A DNA stretch of 64,000 bases from Methanocorpusculum sp. (lineage in GTDB: Archaea; Halobacteriota; Methanomicrobia; Methanomicrobiales; Methanocorpusculaceae), in assembly GCA_017399555.1 (NCBI GenBank), contig JAFQBW010000004.1:1-64000 (forward strand). The letters run 5' to 3'. Below the pieces are notes generated by a model that was not told the DNA's origin, made no database searches, and saw only the letters and a list, made by a program, of their open reading frames with translations. Position 1 is the first letter of the stretch, and every line of letters begins with the position of its first letter. Below, piece by piece: positions 1 through 8,860 of this stretch. The translations under genes and the position numbers were made by a program.

Positions 1-186
1 CACGACTTCCAGATAACCATCCACGGAAAAACCATGACTGAGGTCTCCCGCTTTGTCGCAGAACAGATCGCATCCATCGACGGCGTTCGCGAAACCATGA
101 CGCAGATTATTATGCGGACCTACAAAGAGCAGGGAGTTCCCATGTCGCGTCCCGGAAACCGCGACAGGCAGCTCATTCACTTCTGA
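1..186 (+). CDS. Lrp/AsnC-family regulator, C-terminal part (truncated by window start)
   Basis: Only the last 61 residues are visible, in frame 1, ending in TGA at 184-186. The segment HDFQITIHGKTMTEVSRF followed by an alternating strand/helix pattern resembles the C-terminal ligand-binding (RAM) domain of archaeal Lrp/AsnC regulators. The N-terminal DNA-binding helix-turn-helix lies outside the window. The stop is 8 bp before the aminotransferase start, so the two are probably co-transcribed, and the regulator may sense an amino acid handled by that enzyme. That link is inferred from position only. Confidence 0.7.
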   Translation, partial: HDFQITIHGKTMTEVSRFVAEQIASIDGVRETMTQIIMRTYKEQGVPMSRPGNRDRQLIHF

Positions 187-194
187 GGCGGAAA

Positions 195-1355
195 ATGCGC
201 AGCTTTGTATCAGATGTAGCCCGCGACATTAAGCCTTCGGGAATCAGAAAGTTCTTCGACCTCGTTTTAACGATGGAAGGAGACGTCATCAGTTTAGGAG
301 TGGGCGAGCCGGACTTCGATACCCCGTGGAGTATCTCCAAGGCCGCTATCGCTTCGATTGAGAAGGGTATGACGATGTACACCTCCAACCGCGGTCTGCC
401 GGAGCTTTGCGGTCTGCTCACCGAGGACTTCAAAAACCGCTACGGTGTTGAATATGACCCGAAGTCCGAGGTGATTTTTACAACCGGAGTTTCCGAGGCG
501 CTTGATATCGCGATGCGTGCCGTGGTGAATCCGGGTGATGAGGTCTTAGTGGTTGACCCCTGTTTCGTTTCCTATCAGCCGGAGGTCTATCTGGCAGGCG
601 GTATTCCAAAGCCGCTGCCGTGCAGAGCCGAGGACAAGTTCAAGATTACTCCTGACTCGCTGATGGAACACATCACGCCAAAGACCAAGGTTTTGATGAT
701 GAACTTCCCAAACAACCCGACAGGAGGTGTCATGGACAAAGATGACCTCAAGGCGATTGCGGATATCATCATCGATCATGACCTGTTAGTCATCTCTGAT
801 GAGGTGTACTCCGAGCTTTCCTATGACGGAAAGCACACGGCAACCGCGTCCATTGACGGTCTTTTCGAGCGGACGATTACGTTAAACGGTTTCTCGAAGG
901 CATATGCGATGACCGGCTGGCGTCTTGGATATCTCTGCGCCCCGGAGGAGATTTGCGATGCGGCTCTCAAGATTCACCAGTACTGTATGATGTCTGCACC
1001 GACAGCCTCGCAGTTTGCCGCTGTCGAGGCCCTCAAGTCCGGCGAGGAGGCGAAGAATGAGATGGTTGCCGAGTACCGCATCAGAAGAAACCTGTTTGTC
1101 AAGGGCTTAAACGATATCGGGCTTTCCTGTCATGTTCCGCAGGGTGCGTTTTATGCGTTCCCGTCGATTGAGTCTACGGGACTCACTGACGAGGAGTTTG
1201 CAGAGCGGCTTTTGAAGGAACAGCAGGTGGCTGTTGTTCCGGGCAGTGCGTTTGGCGAGAGCGGCAAAGGGCATGTCAGAACCTGTTATGCTGTTGACCG
1301 TCCGAAACTGGTCGAGGCGGTGCGCCGTATGGGCGAGTTTGTGGATTCCTTATAA
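195..1355 (+). CDS. Class I/II PLP-dependent aminotransferase
   Basis: This 386-residue protein is a fold-type I aminotransferase of the aspartate/aromatic group (subfamily I-gamma-like). Visible signatures are NFPNNPTGG, the PLP-contacting SDEVYSELSYDG, and the catalytic lysine in NGFSKAYAMTGWRLGY (K235). The C-terminal VRTCYAV contributes the substrate-carboxylate arginine. Length is normal for the family. It would transfer an amino group from an amino acid to 2-oxoglutarate. The exact substrate (aspartate, aromatic or branched-chain) cannot be fixed from sequence. It follows an Lrp-type regulator and overlaps the next gene by one base (TAATG). Confidence 0.9.
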   Translation: MRSFVSDVARDIKPSGIRKFFDLVLTMEGDVISLGVGEPDFDTPWSISKAAIASIEKGMTMYTSNRGLPELCGLLTEDFKNRYGVEYDPKSEVIFTTGVSEALDIAMRAVVNPGDEVLVVDPCFVSYQPEVYLAGGIPKPLPCRAEDKFKITPDSLMEHITPKTKVLMMNFPNNPTGGVMDKDDLKAIADIIIDHDLLVISDEVYSELSYDGKHTATASIDGLFERTITLNGFSKAYAMTGWRLGYLCAPEEICDAALKIHQYCMMSAPTASQFAAVEALKSGEEAKNEMVAEYRIRRNLFVKGLNDIGLSCHVPQGAFYAFPSIESTGLTDEEFAERLLKEQQVAVVPGSAFGESGKGHVRTCYAVDRPKLVEAVRRMGEFVDSL

Positions 1356-2782
1356 TGCAGAAGCGGGCGATTGTTCAGCGGTTCCTTGATGCAGGTCTCC
1401 TGGTTCACCCGGAGGTGGTGAACTATGTCAGCGAGAGCGGAGCGTCCGGGATTATCGAGGGAATTATCAGCTCGCTTCCGCACGGGGTAACGGTCGTTAC
1501 ACCAAAAGAGGTTGCCGGCATGACGGCGCTTCGGACTGACAAGCTGGATGTGGGTTTCGCGTCTCTGCCGGAGATTCTGGCAGGCCGCGACGGAACATCG
1601 ATTCCGCTTGCAGATCCCGAGGCCTGTTACCGGATGTTTCGCAACCGCTACGATACGTTAGCCCAGATGATGAAAGGGCGGCTTACGCCGTACCCGATTG
1701 AGGCGCTGACACGGTCCGGAAGCAAGTATGCGGACTCGGATATCGGCATTATCGGTATGGTGGTGTCGAGTTCCACTTCCGGCAAGGGACACCGGATTGT
1801 GGAGATTGAAGATCCGACAGGCACTATCAAGGTGCTGTTCAATAAGAACCGCGAGGGTTTTGACGAGGCGGAAAAGATTCTGCCGGATGAGGTAATCGGC
1901 GTGAAAGGAAAGCTTGCGCCTGCTCAGCCCGGCGGGACGTCTTCGGGAATGGTCTTTGCCGATACGCTGTTTCGGCCTGACATTCCGCTGACGCATACGT
2001 TTTCTCCGCCGCGGGGAGAGCCTGCGAAGGTTGCGCTGATTTCCGATGTGCATGTGGGAAGTGATACGTTCCTGGAAGATTCGTGGGACCGCTTTACGGA
2101 GTGGATGCACAATCACCCGGAGGTAAACTACCTCTTAATCGACGGGGATGTGGTGGACGGTATCGGTATCTATCCGGATCAGGATAAGGAGCTGCATATC
2201 AAGACGATTTATGAGCAGTATGACCGGGTAGGCGAGCTGCTCTCGGAGATGCCGAAACACCTGCAGATTGTTGTCGCCCCGGGCAACCACGATGCTGTCC
2301 GCGGGGCAGAGCCGCAGCCTGCACTTCCGGAGGAGTTCCGAACGAAGTTCCCGTCGAATGTGACGTTTGTGGAGAATCCGTCTGTGGTTTCCATTCAGTC
2401 GGTTTCCACGCTGATGTACCATGGAAGAAGTATTGATGATTTAATCAAGTTCATTCCGGGAGCATCGTATGAGCATCCGGGAGATATTATGAAGGTCATG
2501 CTTCAGCGCCGTCACTTAAGCCCGATTTACGGACAGCGAACCCCGCTTCTTTCGACCGAGACGGACAATCTGGTCATCCGCAAAGTGCCGGACATTCTGC
2601 ATACGGGACATGTGCATATCTCCGAGGTCATTAACTACCGCAATGTCTTAGGGGTGAACGCAGGCACCTGGCAGTCCCAGACGTCTTTCCAGAAGCAGAT
2701 GAACATCACTCCGACTCCTGCGGAGGCGGTTGTGGTGGACCTCTCAACGCTTTCGTATGAGAAGTACTGCTTTATGAAGTGA
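1355..2782 (+). CDS. polB: DNA polymerase D (Pol II) small subunit DP1
   Basis: This is the 475-residue small subunit of the euryarchaeal family-D replicative polymerase; it supplies the 3'-5' proofreading exonuclease. An N-terminal helical part is followed by an OB-fold (about 130-215) and a calcineurin-like phosphoesterase domain (about 225-475). The metal-binding motifs are intact: ALISDVHVGSD, LIDGDVVDG, VVAPGNHDA and HTGHVHI. The start codon shares one base with the preceding stop, indicating translational coupling. The large subunit DP2 is not in the window. Family identity is certain from motifs and order. Confidence 0.95.
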   Translation: MQKRAIVQRFLDAGLLVHPEVVNYVSESGASGIIEGIISSLPHGVTVVTPKEVAGMTALRTDKLDVGFASLPEILAGRDGTSIPLADPEACYRMFRNRYDTLAQMMKGRLTPYPIEALTRSGSKYADSDIGIIGMVVSSSTSGKGHRIVEIEDPTGTIKVLFNKNREGFDEAEKILPDEVIGVKGKLAPAQPGGTSSGMVFADTLFRPDIPLTHTFSPPRGEPAKVALISDVHVGSDTFLEDSWDRFTEWMHNHPEVNYLLIDGDVVDGIGIYPDQDKELHIKTIYEQYDRVGELLSEMPKHLQIVVAPGNHDAVRGAEPQPALPEEFRTKFPSNVTFVENPSVVSIQSVSTLMYHGRSIDDLIKFIPGASYEHPGDIMKVMLQRRHLSPIYGQRTPLLSTETDNLVIRKVPDILHTGHVHISEVINYRNVLGVNAGTWQSQTSFQKQMNITPTPAEAVVVDLSTLSYEKYCFMK

Positions 2783-2895
2783 TTCCCCCCTTCTTCTTTT
2801 GGCACAACAAAAGAACCCTAATGTATTTTGAGCACTAACATAACTTCGACTATGGATTCATTCTTCATTCACCAATTCCATAGGAGATTTATTAC

Positions 2896-4116
2896 ATGTA
2901 CGTATCTGACACTACCAAGTATCTTATTCACATTAAAATCGAGGCAGAGGGGGTGGTTGAGAAAACCGACGTAGTCGGCGCAGTCTTCGGGCAGACCGAA
3001 GGTCTTCTGGGCGAGGACATGGACCTGCGTGACCTGCAGCGAAGCGGCAGGGTTGGCAGGATTGATGTAACGCTTGTCTCGAAGCATGGAAAGACGGCAG
3101 GCGATTTGTATATCGCTTCCTCTCTTGACCGGGCTGAGACGGCGATTCTTGCCGCGGCTCTGGAGACCATCGAGCGAATCGGTCCCTGTGTTTCCCGGAT
3201 TACCGTTGAGGGAATCGAGGACCTGCGGGCAATCAAGCGCCGGAAGATTGTTGACCGCGCTAAAGAGCTTTTGATGGAGTCCTTTGACGAGGTCGGACTT
3301 TCCACGAATGAAATCTTAGCCGAGGTTCGCGAAGCAAGCCGCGTGGTAAAGATTACTGCAATCGGCGAAGAACGCATTCCGGCAGGACCGACGGTTCTGG
3401 AATCCGATGCCATCATTATCCTTGAAGGAAGGGCAGATGTCTTAAACCTGCTCCGCTGCGGAATCAAGAACACCGTGGCAGTTGAGGGCACGAAAGTGCC
3501 GGAGATTGTGGCGGAGCTTTCCCGCAAGAAGAATACTACGGTCTTTGTTGACGGTGACAGAGGGGGAGACCTGATTCTGCAGGAGCTTTTGCAGGTTGCA
3601 GACATCGACTGCGTGGCATTCTCTCCGCGGGGCAGAAGTGTTGAGGACATGACCAGAAAGGAGATTATCAAATCTCTGCGGAACAAAGTCCCGGCTGATG
3701 TTATCCGTGCACAGATTGCAAAGAACCAGCCAATCTCAGATCTTGTCTTTGAGATTACTGCGCCGGAGGATTCTGGAGATGCGGAAGTACCCGAAGAGCC
3801 TGCTCCGCTTCCGGCAGAAAAGCCTGAGCCGCAGGAGCCGATTTCCTCGGTGGAAGGCCATGCAGAGTATATGAAAGGAACAGGCCGTGCCCGTGTGCTG
3901 AGCGCTGACGCGGTGATTCTTGGAGACTATACTATAAAGGAGCTGGAGGATATCCTGCCAAGGCTGGATTCCGATGCTGCGGGAATTATTATGGATGCTT
4001 CCTGCGGGCAGAAGCTTGTGGATGCGGCATACAAAAAAGGTCTGCAGTACATCGCGGCGGCTGAGTTTTCCGGAATCGTGCACCGGCCTGCGGGAATCAG
4101 ACTGATTCCGCTCTAA
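2896..4116 (+). CDS. dnaG: Archaeal DnaG-like primase (Toprim protein)
   Basis: This 406-residue protein is archaeal DnaG, found with the exosome and able to act as a primase. The N-terminus ([18 protein letters not shown]) is typical of the archaeal family. The Toprim domain spans about 165-250, with the acidic glutamate in [14 protein letters not shown] and the DxD-like [11 protein letters not shown] proline/glutamate-rich linker (about 295-320) precedes a C-terminal domain. The start is supported by GGAG at 2882-2885. It ends against the convergent rpoL gene, with a shared terminator region between them. Confidence 0.93.
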   Translation: MYVSDTTKYLIHIKIEAEGVVEKTDVVGAVFGQTEGLLGEDMDLRDLQRSGRVGRIDVTLVSKHGKTAGDLYIASSLDRAETAILAAALETIERIGPCVSRITVEGIEDLRAIKRRKIVDRAKELLMESFDEVGLSTNEILAEVREASRVVKITAIGEERIPAGPTVLESDAIIILEGRADVLNLLRCGIKNTVAVEGTKVPEIVAELSRKKNTTVFVDGDRGGDLILQELLQVADIDCVAFSPRGRSVEDMTRKEIIKSLRNKVPADVIRAQIAKNQPISDLVFEITAPEDSGDAEVPEEPAPLPAEKPEPQEPISSVEGHAEYMKGTGRARVLSADAVILGDYTIKELEDILPRLDSDAAGIIMDASCGQKLVDAAYKKGLQYIAAAEFSGIVHRPAGIRLIPL

Positions 4117-4161
4117 CTTTTTTTTGGAAAAAAGAAAATATTTGTATCCGAATCTTCGGAT
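4117..4161. terminator. Bidirectional terminator between dnaG and rpoL
   Basis: The dnaG stop is followed by a run of eight to nine T (4119-4126) and A-rich sequence. A 7-bp hairpin, ATCCGAA-TC-TTCGGAT, lies at 4146-4161 and reaches the rpoL stop. T-rich tracts on both strands fit termination of two convergent archaeal transcripts. This is inferred from sequence only. Confidence 0.6.
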
Positions 4162-4433
4162 TAGTTTTTCAGACAGGAGAGAAGGTCGTCGCAGCGTGCG
4201 TTGATGCGTTTTGCAGCTTCGAGGACTGCGGTTGCTGCATCCTTTGATGCGTTTGGTTTCATAGTGACCGTCATCTCCGGGTCGGAGAACTGGAACTCGA
4301 TAACGTATTTTGCGACATCCACTTCATCGTCTAAGAGAAGCTCTTCGACGAGTGCGTTTACGAAAGTGTGTCCCTCTCCCTCAAGGACAAGCTGTATTTT
4401 TTCCTTTTCAAGCTCAATAATCTTCAGCTTCAT
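4161..4433 (-). CDS. rpoL: RNA polymerase subunit L (Rpo11)
   Basis: This 90-residue protein is the archaeal homologue of eukaryotic Rpb11. It dimerises with subunit D to nucleate polymerase assembly. The alpha-like dimerisation motif is visible in GEGHTFVNALVEELLLDD and is followed by the strand segment VIEFQFSDPEMTVTMK. Length (about 90) matches the family. It is transcribed alone, convergent with dnaG. Its partner RpoD is encoded 1.8 kb downstream on the other strand. Confidence 0.92.
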   Translation of the reverse strand: MKLKIIELEKEKIQLVLEGEGHTFVNALVEELLLDDEVDVAKYVIEFQFSDPEMTVTMKPNASKDAATAVLEAAKRINARCDDLLSCLKN

Positions 4434-4638
4434 TGTGTAGTATTATTTGTGCGGAGAACCTATATGTATTGCGGGTTTTCTTCCCTGAAGTTTCCCGCGG
4501 CTCTGGACCGTATCGCCCAAAGTATTATTATGTCTGAGGGTCAATATACTAGAGCACTCAGTTTAGTGGAGCAGTACTCGAAAGATACTGCGAGTGTCAC
4601 CTCTTCGAAAGAAGAGATATGATGCGGAATTATCTGTA

Positions 4639-4721
4639 GCAGATGTAGCCAAGCCTGGTATGGCGCAGGGTTGCTAACCCTGTGTCCCTCTGGGACTCGG
4701 GGGTTCAAATCCCTCCGTCTG
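4639..4721 (+). tRNA. tRNA-Ser (GCU anticodon)
   Basis: The 83-nt sequence folds as a class II tRNA. The acceptor stem pairs GCAGATG with CGTCTGC, and the anticodon stem CAGGG/CCCTG encloses the loop TTGCTAA (anticodon GCT). A long variable arm follows, then the T-loop GTTCAAATC. The discriminator base is G, as expected for serine. CCA is not encoded. The tRNA precedes the S13 operon. Confidence 0.93.
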
Positions 4722-4839
4722 CGCTTATTTTCACGCATATACCACACCCCGGCACTGCATTCGTTTTAAACGGATTAATGTGTAACTTCAGGAACGTATG
4801 AAATAAGACGTCCCACTCTCACAACAGAGAGGTAAAACA

Positions 4840-5292
4840 ATGGTTGAAGAGTCAGAATTAAAATATTTTGTGCGGATCATTAACACTGATCTGGACGGTA
4901 CCCAGCCTGTTCAGCTTGCGCTGACCGGTATTAAGGGAATCGGTCTTCACGCAGCACTTATCATCTCCCGCCGTGCAGGCGTTGACACTCATGCAATCGC
5001 AGGTCTGTTAGAGGATGAGCAGGTCGCAGCACTCGAAGAACAGGTTCTTGCATATGCCGCAACTGTACCAAAATGGATGGTCAACCGCCCCGTAGATGTG
5101 TACACTGGTGAAAAGAAACACCTCTATGGCAGCGACCTTGCACTCGCAAAGGAAGATGACATCAACCTCATGAAGAAAATGCGGTGCTACCGTGGTGTTC
5201 GTCATGAGAACGGCTTAAAAGTCCGTGGACAGTGCACTAAATCTACCGGTAGATTCGGTAAGATCGTCGGCGTTTCCAAGAGGAAGAAGTAA
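4840..5292 (+). CDS. rps13: 30S ribosomal protein uS13
   Basis: This 150-residue archaeal uS13 sits in the small-subunit head and contacts initiator tRNA and the intersubunit bridge. The N-terminal helix-two-turn-helix (LALTGIKGIGLHAALIISRRAGV) and the basic C-terminal tail (GLKVRGQCTKSTGRFGK followed by KRKK) are present. It is the first gene of the conserved archaeal operon S13-S4-S11-RpoD. A GAGGTAAAACA leader supports the ATG. Confidence 0.95.
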   Translation: MVEESELKYFVRIINTDLDGTQPVQLALTGIKGIGLHAALIISRRAGVDTHAIAGLLEDEQVAALEEQVLAYAATVPKWMVNRPVDVYTGEKKHLYGSDLALAKEDDINLMKKMRCYRGVRHENGLKVRGQCTKSTGRFGKIVGVSKRKK

Positions 5293-5305
5293 TTAGGTGA
5301 GAAAA

Positions 5306-5851
5306 ATGGGATACCCAGGAAAGAACACTAAAAAGTACTCAACTCCGACACGCCGCTATGAGAAAGCACGTATCGAGACTGAGCGCGTCCTTGCAATCAA
5401 CTATGGACTTCGTAACAAGCGCGAAATCTGGAGAGCAATTGAAGTTTTAAGAAAGCACCGTGGAGGAGCACGTGAAGTTCTCGCAATGACTTCCTCTATG
5501 GGCGAAACCCCGAAGACCGTCGCACGCCGTGAGGAGCTTCTCGGCACCCTGCAGCGCTACGGTATCGTCGGAGCAACCGCTGGAATGGATGACATTCTCA
5601 GTTTAAAGGTTGAGGACATCTTAGAACGCCGCCTTCAGACTGTCGTTTACCGCAAGGGTCTTGCACGCAGCATGAAACAGGCACGTCAGCTTATCACTCA
5701 CGGTCACATTGCCATCGACGGCAAGCGTGTCAGTGTCCCGAGCTACATGGTCACTGTTTCCGAAGAAGCAAACATCGCATACTACGCAACCTCCTCGTTT
5801 GTTGATGAAGCAAACGGTGAGCGCCAGCGTATCATGAACCAGAGGGCATAA
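5306..5851 (+). CDS. rps4: 30S ribosomal protein uS4
   Basis: This 181-residue uS4 is a primary 16S rRNA binder. An S4 RNA-binding domain lies at about 105-165 ([20 protein letters not shown], then [10 protein letters not shown]). I place the start at ATG 5306 ([14 protein letters not shown]) rather than at the in-frame GTG 5297, because that GTG lies inside the AGGTGA ribosome-binding site and archaeal S4 proteins begin in this way. It follows S13 by 13 bp and precedes S11 by 2 bp. Confidence 0.95.
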   Translation: MGYPGKNTKKYSTPTRRYEKARIETERVLAINYGLRNKREIWRAIEVLRKHRGGAREVLAMTSSMGETPKTVARREELLGTLQRYGIVGATAGMDDILSLKVEDILERRLQTVVYRKGLARSMKQARQLITHGHIAIDGKRVSVPSYMVTVSEEANIAYYATSSFVDEANGERQRIMNQRA

Positions 5852-5853
5852 CC

Positions 5854-6249
5854 ATGGCAGAAGCAGCTGAAAAATGGGGCATTGCCCACATCTTCGCCTC
5901 GTTCAACAACACCATCATCACCGTTACCGACTTATCCGGTGCAGAGACCATCTGCAAATCCAGCGGTGGAATGGTCGTTAAGCAGGCACGCAATGAATCC
6001 TCGCCGTATGCAGCAATGCAGATGGCAATCAACATTGCACAGGCAGCAAAAGACAAAGGAATTACCGGCCTTCACATCCGCGTCCGCGCACCAGGAAACG
6101 GCAGACAGCGTTCTCCGGGACCAGGAGCACAGGCAGCAATCCGTGCACTCTCCCGTGCCGGAATCCGTATCGGAAGAATTGAAGACGTGACTCCCGTACC
6201 GCACGACTCCATTCGTGTAAAGGGCGGAAGAAGAGGCAGGAGAGTCTGA
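5854..6249 (+). CDS. rps11: 30S ribosomal protein uS11
   Basis: This 131-residue uS11 lies on the platform of the small subunit. The conserved signatures [22 protein letters not shown] and [20 protein letters not shown] are present, as is the basic tail GGRRGRRV. Length is normal for archaea. It is tightly packed between S4 and rpoD, with no gap before rpoD. Confidence 0.95.
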   Translation: MAEAAEKWGIAHIFASFNNTIITVTDLSGAETICKSSGGMVVKQARNESSPYAAMQMAINIAQAAKDKGITGLHIRVRAPGNGRQRSPGPGAQAAIRALSRAGIRIGRIEDVTPVPHDSIRVKGGRRGRRV

Positions 6250-7074
6250 ATGGATCTGGTATTCAGCAGGCTCGATGACTCTGTCGCACGTTTTACTATC
6301 CACGGAGCGACGCCTGCATTCGCTAACGCCCTTCGTCGCTCAATGATTGGAGAGGTTCCAACTCTCGCAATCGAAGACATCCGTATCTACGACAACACCA
6401 GCGTTCTCTTCGATGAGATTCTGGCACACAGACTTGGTATGATTCCAATCAAGACCGATCTGTCCCAGTATTCCCCGAGAGCAGACTGCTCCTGCGGAGG
6501 CGTTGGATGCCCTGGATGTACGGTTACCTTCACACTGAGCGCTGAAGGTCCGAAGATGGTTACTTCCGGTGATCTCATCTCTATGGATCCGAAAGCAACT
6601 CCGGTCCTTGATAACATCCCAATCATCAAGCTTTGGGAAGGACAGAAGGTTGTTCTGGAAGCAACCGCTGAAGTCAACTACGGTAAAGAACACGCAAAGT
6701 GGGAACCGACTCTCGCATGCGGCTACAAGGAGTTCCCGGTTATTACTATCTCCGAGAACTGCGACGGCTGCGGAAAATGCGTTTCCGAGTGTCCACGCGA
6801 CGTTCTGGAAATTGCCGACGGCAAAGTTTCCATCCGTGTTGTCAACGGTGAGAGCAAAGAAAAGGACTGTTCGATGTGCCGTCTCTGTGAGACCGCATGT
6901 CTGGACACCGAAGTCGAAGAGTCCGCAATCAAGATTGATGCAGATTCTACCAGATTCATCTTTGTTGTAGAAAGCGACGGCTCACTGCCGGTAAAAGAAA
7001 TCATCGAACGTGCACTGCTGCATATCAAATCAGTATCCACAGACTTAATTGATGCATTACAGGAGGGACTGTAA
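6250..7074 (+). CDS. rpoD: RNA polymerase subunit D (Rpo3) with 4Fe-4S clusters
   Basis: This 274-residue subunit is the archaeal Rpb3/alpha homologue that pairs with RpoL. The alpha-like core contains TPAFANALRRSMIGEVPTLAIED near the N-terminus. A ferredoxin-like insertion at about 165-225 carries two cysteine sets, CDGCGKCVSECP and CSMCRLCETAC. This is consistent with the two-cluster type of RpoD found in many methanogens. The iron-sulfur domain is thought to influence D/L assembly. The gene abuts S11 and L18e without gaps. Confidence 0.95.
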   Translation: MDLVFSRLDDSVARFTIHGATPAFANALRRSMIGEVPTLAIEDIRIYDNTSVLFDEILAHRLGMIPIKTDLSQYSPRADCSCGGVGCPGCTVTFTLSAEGPKMVTSGDLISMDPKATPVLDNIPIIKLWEGQKVVLEATAEVNYGKEHAKWEPTLACGYKEFPVITISENCDGCGKCVSECPRDVLEIADGKVSIRVVNGESKEKDCSMCRLCETACLDTEVEESAIKIDADSTRFIFVVESDGSLPVKEIIERALLHIKSVSTDLIDALQEGL

Positions 7075-7428
7075 ATGAATAAATCCAACCCCCGCCTCGA
7101 ATCCTTAATCATGATGCTTAAACGCGCATCTAGAGAGAACGAGGCAAACATCTGGCGCGAGATTGCAGGACGTCTTGAGACCTCCAGCAAGAACCACGCA
7201 GAAGTAAATGTCAGTAAGATCAACCGCTACGCAAACGAGAACGAAATCATCATCGTTCCGGGCAAAGTTCTTGCCGCAGGAACCATTGGTGCAGCTGTTA
7301 AAGTTGCAGCATTAAACTTCTCCGATGCAGCACGCGAGAAAATCACCGAGGCAAACGGAACCTGCATGACTATCGAAGAGCTCGTTGCAGCAAATCCGAA
7401 GGGAAGCCGCGTCAGAATTCTGAGGTGA
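7075..7428 (+). CDS. rpl18e: 50S ribosomal protein eL18
   Basis: This 117-residue archaeal L18e (eukaryotic L18 family, L15 fold) has the basic N-terminus KSNPRLESLIMMLKRASREN and the conserved VNVSKINRYANENEIIIVPGKVLAAG. It occupies its usual place between rpoD and L13 in the archaeal operon and starts directly after the rpoD stop. Confidence 0.94.
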   Translation: MNKSNPRLESLIMMLKRASRENEANIWREIAGRLETSSKNHAEVNVSKINRYANENEIIIVPGKVLAAGTIGAAVKVAALNFSDAAREKITEANGTCMTIEELVAANPKGSRVRILR

Positions 7429-7434
7429 ATTGAA

Positions 7435-7857
7435 ATGGTTACCGTTATTGATGCAGAAAACCTTCTTCTTGGAAGACTCTCCAGTATCGTTGCCACCCGC
7501 GTACTTGCAGGTGAAGAGATTGCAATCATCAACGCTGAAAAAGCAATCGTTTCCGGAAACCGTGCAATGGTCTTAAACGAATACTACGTCAAGCGCGTAC
7601 GCGGATCCGTCGAAGGCGGTCCGTTCTACCCGAGACGCCCAGACCAGCTTGTGAAGCGCACCATCCGCGGTATGCTTCCATACAAGACCCGCCCGGGAGC
7701 AGCAGCTTTCCGCCGTGTCAAGGCATACGTCGGCGTTCCGTACGAGTTCAAAGACGCAGAAGCAGAAGTCCTTGCAGACGCACACCGCGACAGACTTTCC
7801 GGTGCACGCTATGTTGCAGTCGGCGAGATCAGCAAGAACCTTGGAGCAAAGTTCTAA
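7435..7857 (+). CDS. rpl13: 50S ribosomal protein uL13
   Basis: This 140-residue uL13 begins TVIDAENLLLGRLSSIVA. Internal signatures are GPFYPRRPDQLVKRTIRGML and PYKTRPGAAAFRRVKAYVGVP. Length and order (L18e-L13-S9) are as in other Euryarchaeota. A GGTGA ribosome-binding site overlaps the preceding gene's end. Confidence 0.95.
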   Translation: MVTVIDAENLLLGRLSSIVATRVLAGEEIAIINAEKAIVSGNRAMVLNEYYVKRVRGSVEGGPFYPRRPDQLVKRTIRGMLPYKTRPGAAAFRRVKAYVGVPYEFKDAEAEVLADAHRDRLSGARYVAVGEISKNLGAKF

Positions 7858-7873
7858 AACAGGTGAATGAAAC

Positions 7874-8272
7874 ATGAAAGTAATTAACACCAGTGGAAAG
7901 AGAAAGACCGCTATTGCACGCGCAACCTTCCGCGAGGGCAAGGGCAGAGTTCGTATCAACTCCGTACCATTAGAGGTTTACTCCAACGAGATCATCAGAA
8001 TGAAGATCTCTGAGGCAATTGCACTCGCTCCGGGAGCAATCGACAACGTCGATGTTGACATCGAAGTCTCCGGCGGAGGAGTCATGGGCCAGGCAGAGGC
8101 AGTCCGCACTGCACTTGGTCGCGGAATCCTTGGCTGGACCAACGACCCGAAGATTAAGGAAGTCTACCTGTCCTACGACAGAACTCTCCTTGTCAACGAC
8201 TCCCGTCAGAAGGAAATGAAAAAGCCGCATGGCCGTGGAGCACGTGCGCGCTTCCAGAAATCCTACCGTTAA
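7874..8272 (+). CDS. rps9: 30S ribosomal protein uS9
   Basis: This 132-residue uS9 has the tail that reaches the P-site tRNA anticodon region. It starts with [23 protein letters not shown] and ends with the classic RARFQKSYR, whose terminal arginine contacts tRNA. ISGGG-type core residues occur in [20 protein letters not shown]. An AGGTGA ribosome-binding site precedes the ATG. Confidence 0.95.
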   Translation: MKVINTSGKRKTAIARATFREGKGRVRINSVPLEVYSNEIIRMKISEAIALAPGAIDNVDVDIEVSGGGVMGQAEAVRTALGRGILGWTNDPKIKEVYLSYDRTLLVNDSRQKEMKKPHGRGARARFQKSYR

Positions 8273-8282
8273 GTACCGAAGG

Positions 8283-8318
8283 TCGAATATATTGGGGGGA
8301 ATCCTCCCCTCAATTCGA
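8283..8318 (+). promoter_or_regulatory. Hairpin with internal TATA-like element upstream of rpoN
   Basis: The S9-rpoN gap contains nested inverted repeats. Outer arms TCGAAT/ATTCGA enclose inner arms TTGGGG and CCCCTCAA around GGAATCC. The left arm includes an AATATATT element. It could be a processing site, a partial terminator or an internal promoter that adjusts rpoN levels. This is pattern recognition only. Confidence 0.4.
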
Positions 8319-8346
8319 AACATTAATAAGGACACAAAGATAACTT

Positions 8347-8535
8347 ATGATACCAGTTCGATGTTTCACATGTGGGAAAGTGATTTCCACATACTGGGAA
8401 GAATATCAACAGAGAACAGCAGCCGGTGAGGACCCGAAAGATGTCCTTGATTCACTTGGATTAGACCGTTACTGCTGCAGAAGAATGCTTCTGTCTCACA
8501 AAGAGACTGTTGATGAGTTGTATCCCTACACGTGA
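8347..8535 (+). CDS. rpoN: RNA polymerase subunit N (Rpo10)
   Basis: This 62-residue subunit is the Rpb10 homologue, a small zinc-binding assembly platform for the D/L heterodimer. The atypical CX2C..CC zinc motif is intact: [12 protein letters not shown] at the start and [13 protein letters not shown] near residue 45. Length matches the family (55-70). It lies 74 bp after S9, with a hairpin in the gap. Confidence 0.95.
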   Translation: MIPVRCFTCGKVISTYWEEYQQRTAAGEDPKDVLDSLGLDRYCCRRMLLSHKETVDELYPYT

Positions 8536-8550
8536 AGCATGAGAATGAGC

Positions 8551-8625
8551 GGGGCCGTAGGGTAGCCTGGACCATCCTATTACGTTCGGGACGTAGTGAC
8601 CTGAGTTCGAATCTCAGCGGCCCCA
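8551..8625 (+). tRNA. tRNA-Pro (CGG anticodon)
   Basis: The 75-nt sequence has acceptor stem GGGGCCG/CGGCCCC, discriminator A, T-arm CTGAG-TTCGAAT-CTCAG and D-stem GGGT/ATCC. The anticodon loop is TTCGGGA with CGG at 34-36 and a purine at 37, as expected for proline. The anticodon stem can extend to six pairs. CCA is not encoded. It lies between rpoN and rpoK, inside the polymerase/ribosomal gene string. Confidence 0.9.
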
Positions 8626-8662
8626 TTTTTTTCTCCCTGATTCATGGATGTGATTTTCTATA

Positions 8663-8860
8663 ATGACAGCTACTAGTTATACTCGTTATGAACGTGCCAG
8701 AATTGTCGGAGCACGTGCTTTGCAGATTTCGATGGGAGCTCCTGTCCTTGTCCGCACAGCAAAAATCGATCCGCTTGACATTGCTCTTGCAGAGTTCGAT
8801 GAGAACCGTGTCCCGATCACTGTTAGACGGCAGTTCGGAAATACCGTTGAGGACCTTTAA
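8663..8860 (+). CDS. rpoK: RNA polymerase subunit K (Rpo6)
   Basis: This 65-residue protein is the Rpb6/omega homologue that latches the largest subunit and aids assembly. The family signature [22 protein letters not shown] is followed by [21 protein letters not shown]. Its stop directly abuts the enolase start, so the two are translationally linked. The gene follows tRNA-Pro by 37 bp. Confidence 0.94.
   Translation: MTATSYTRYERARIVGARALQISMGAPVLVRTAKIDPLDIALAEFDENRVPITVRRQFGNTVEDL

Noticed and set aside
2928-3686. 252-aa minus-strand ORF opposite dnaG
   Set aside because: Serine/arginine-rich antisense frame produced by codon bias of dnaG; no independent support.
4541-4747. Small minus-strand ORF reading RRRRDLNPRVPEGHRVSN
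   Set aside because: It is the antisense reading of the tRNA-Ser gene, a known artefact. Similar frames over tRNA-Pro (8366-8626) were rejected for the same reason.
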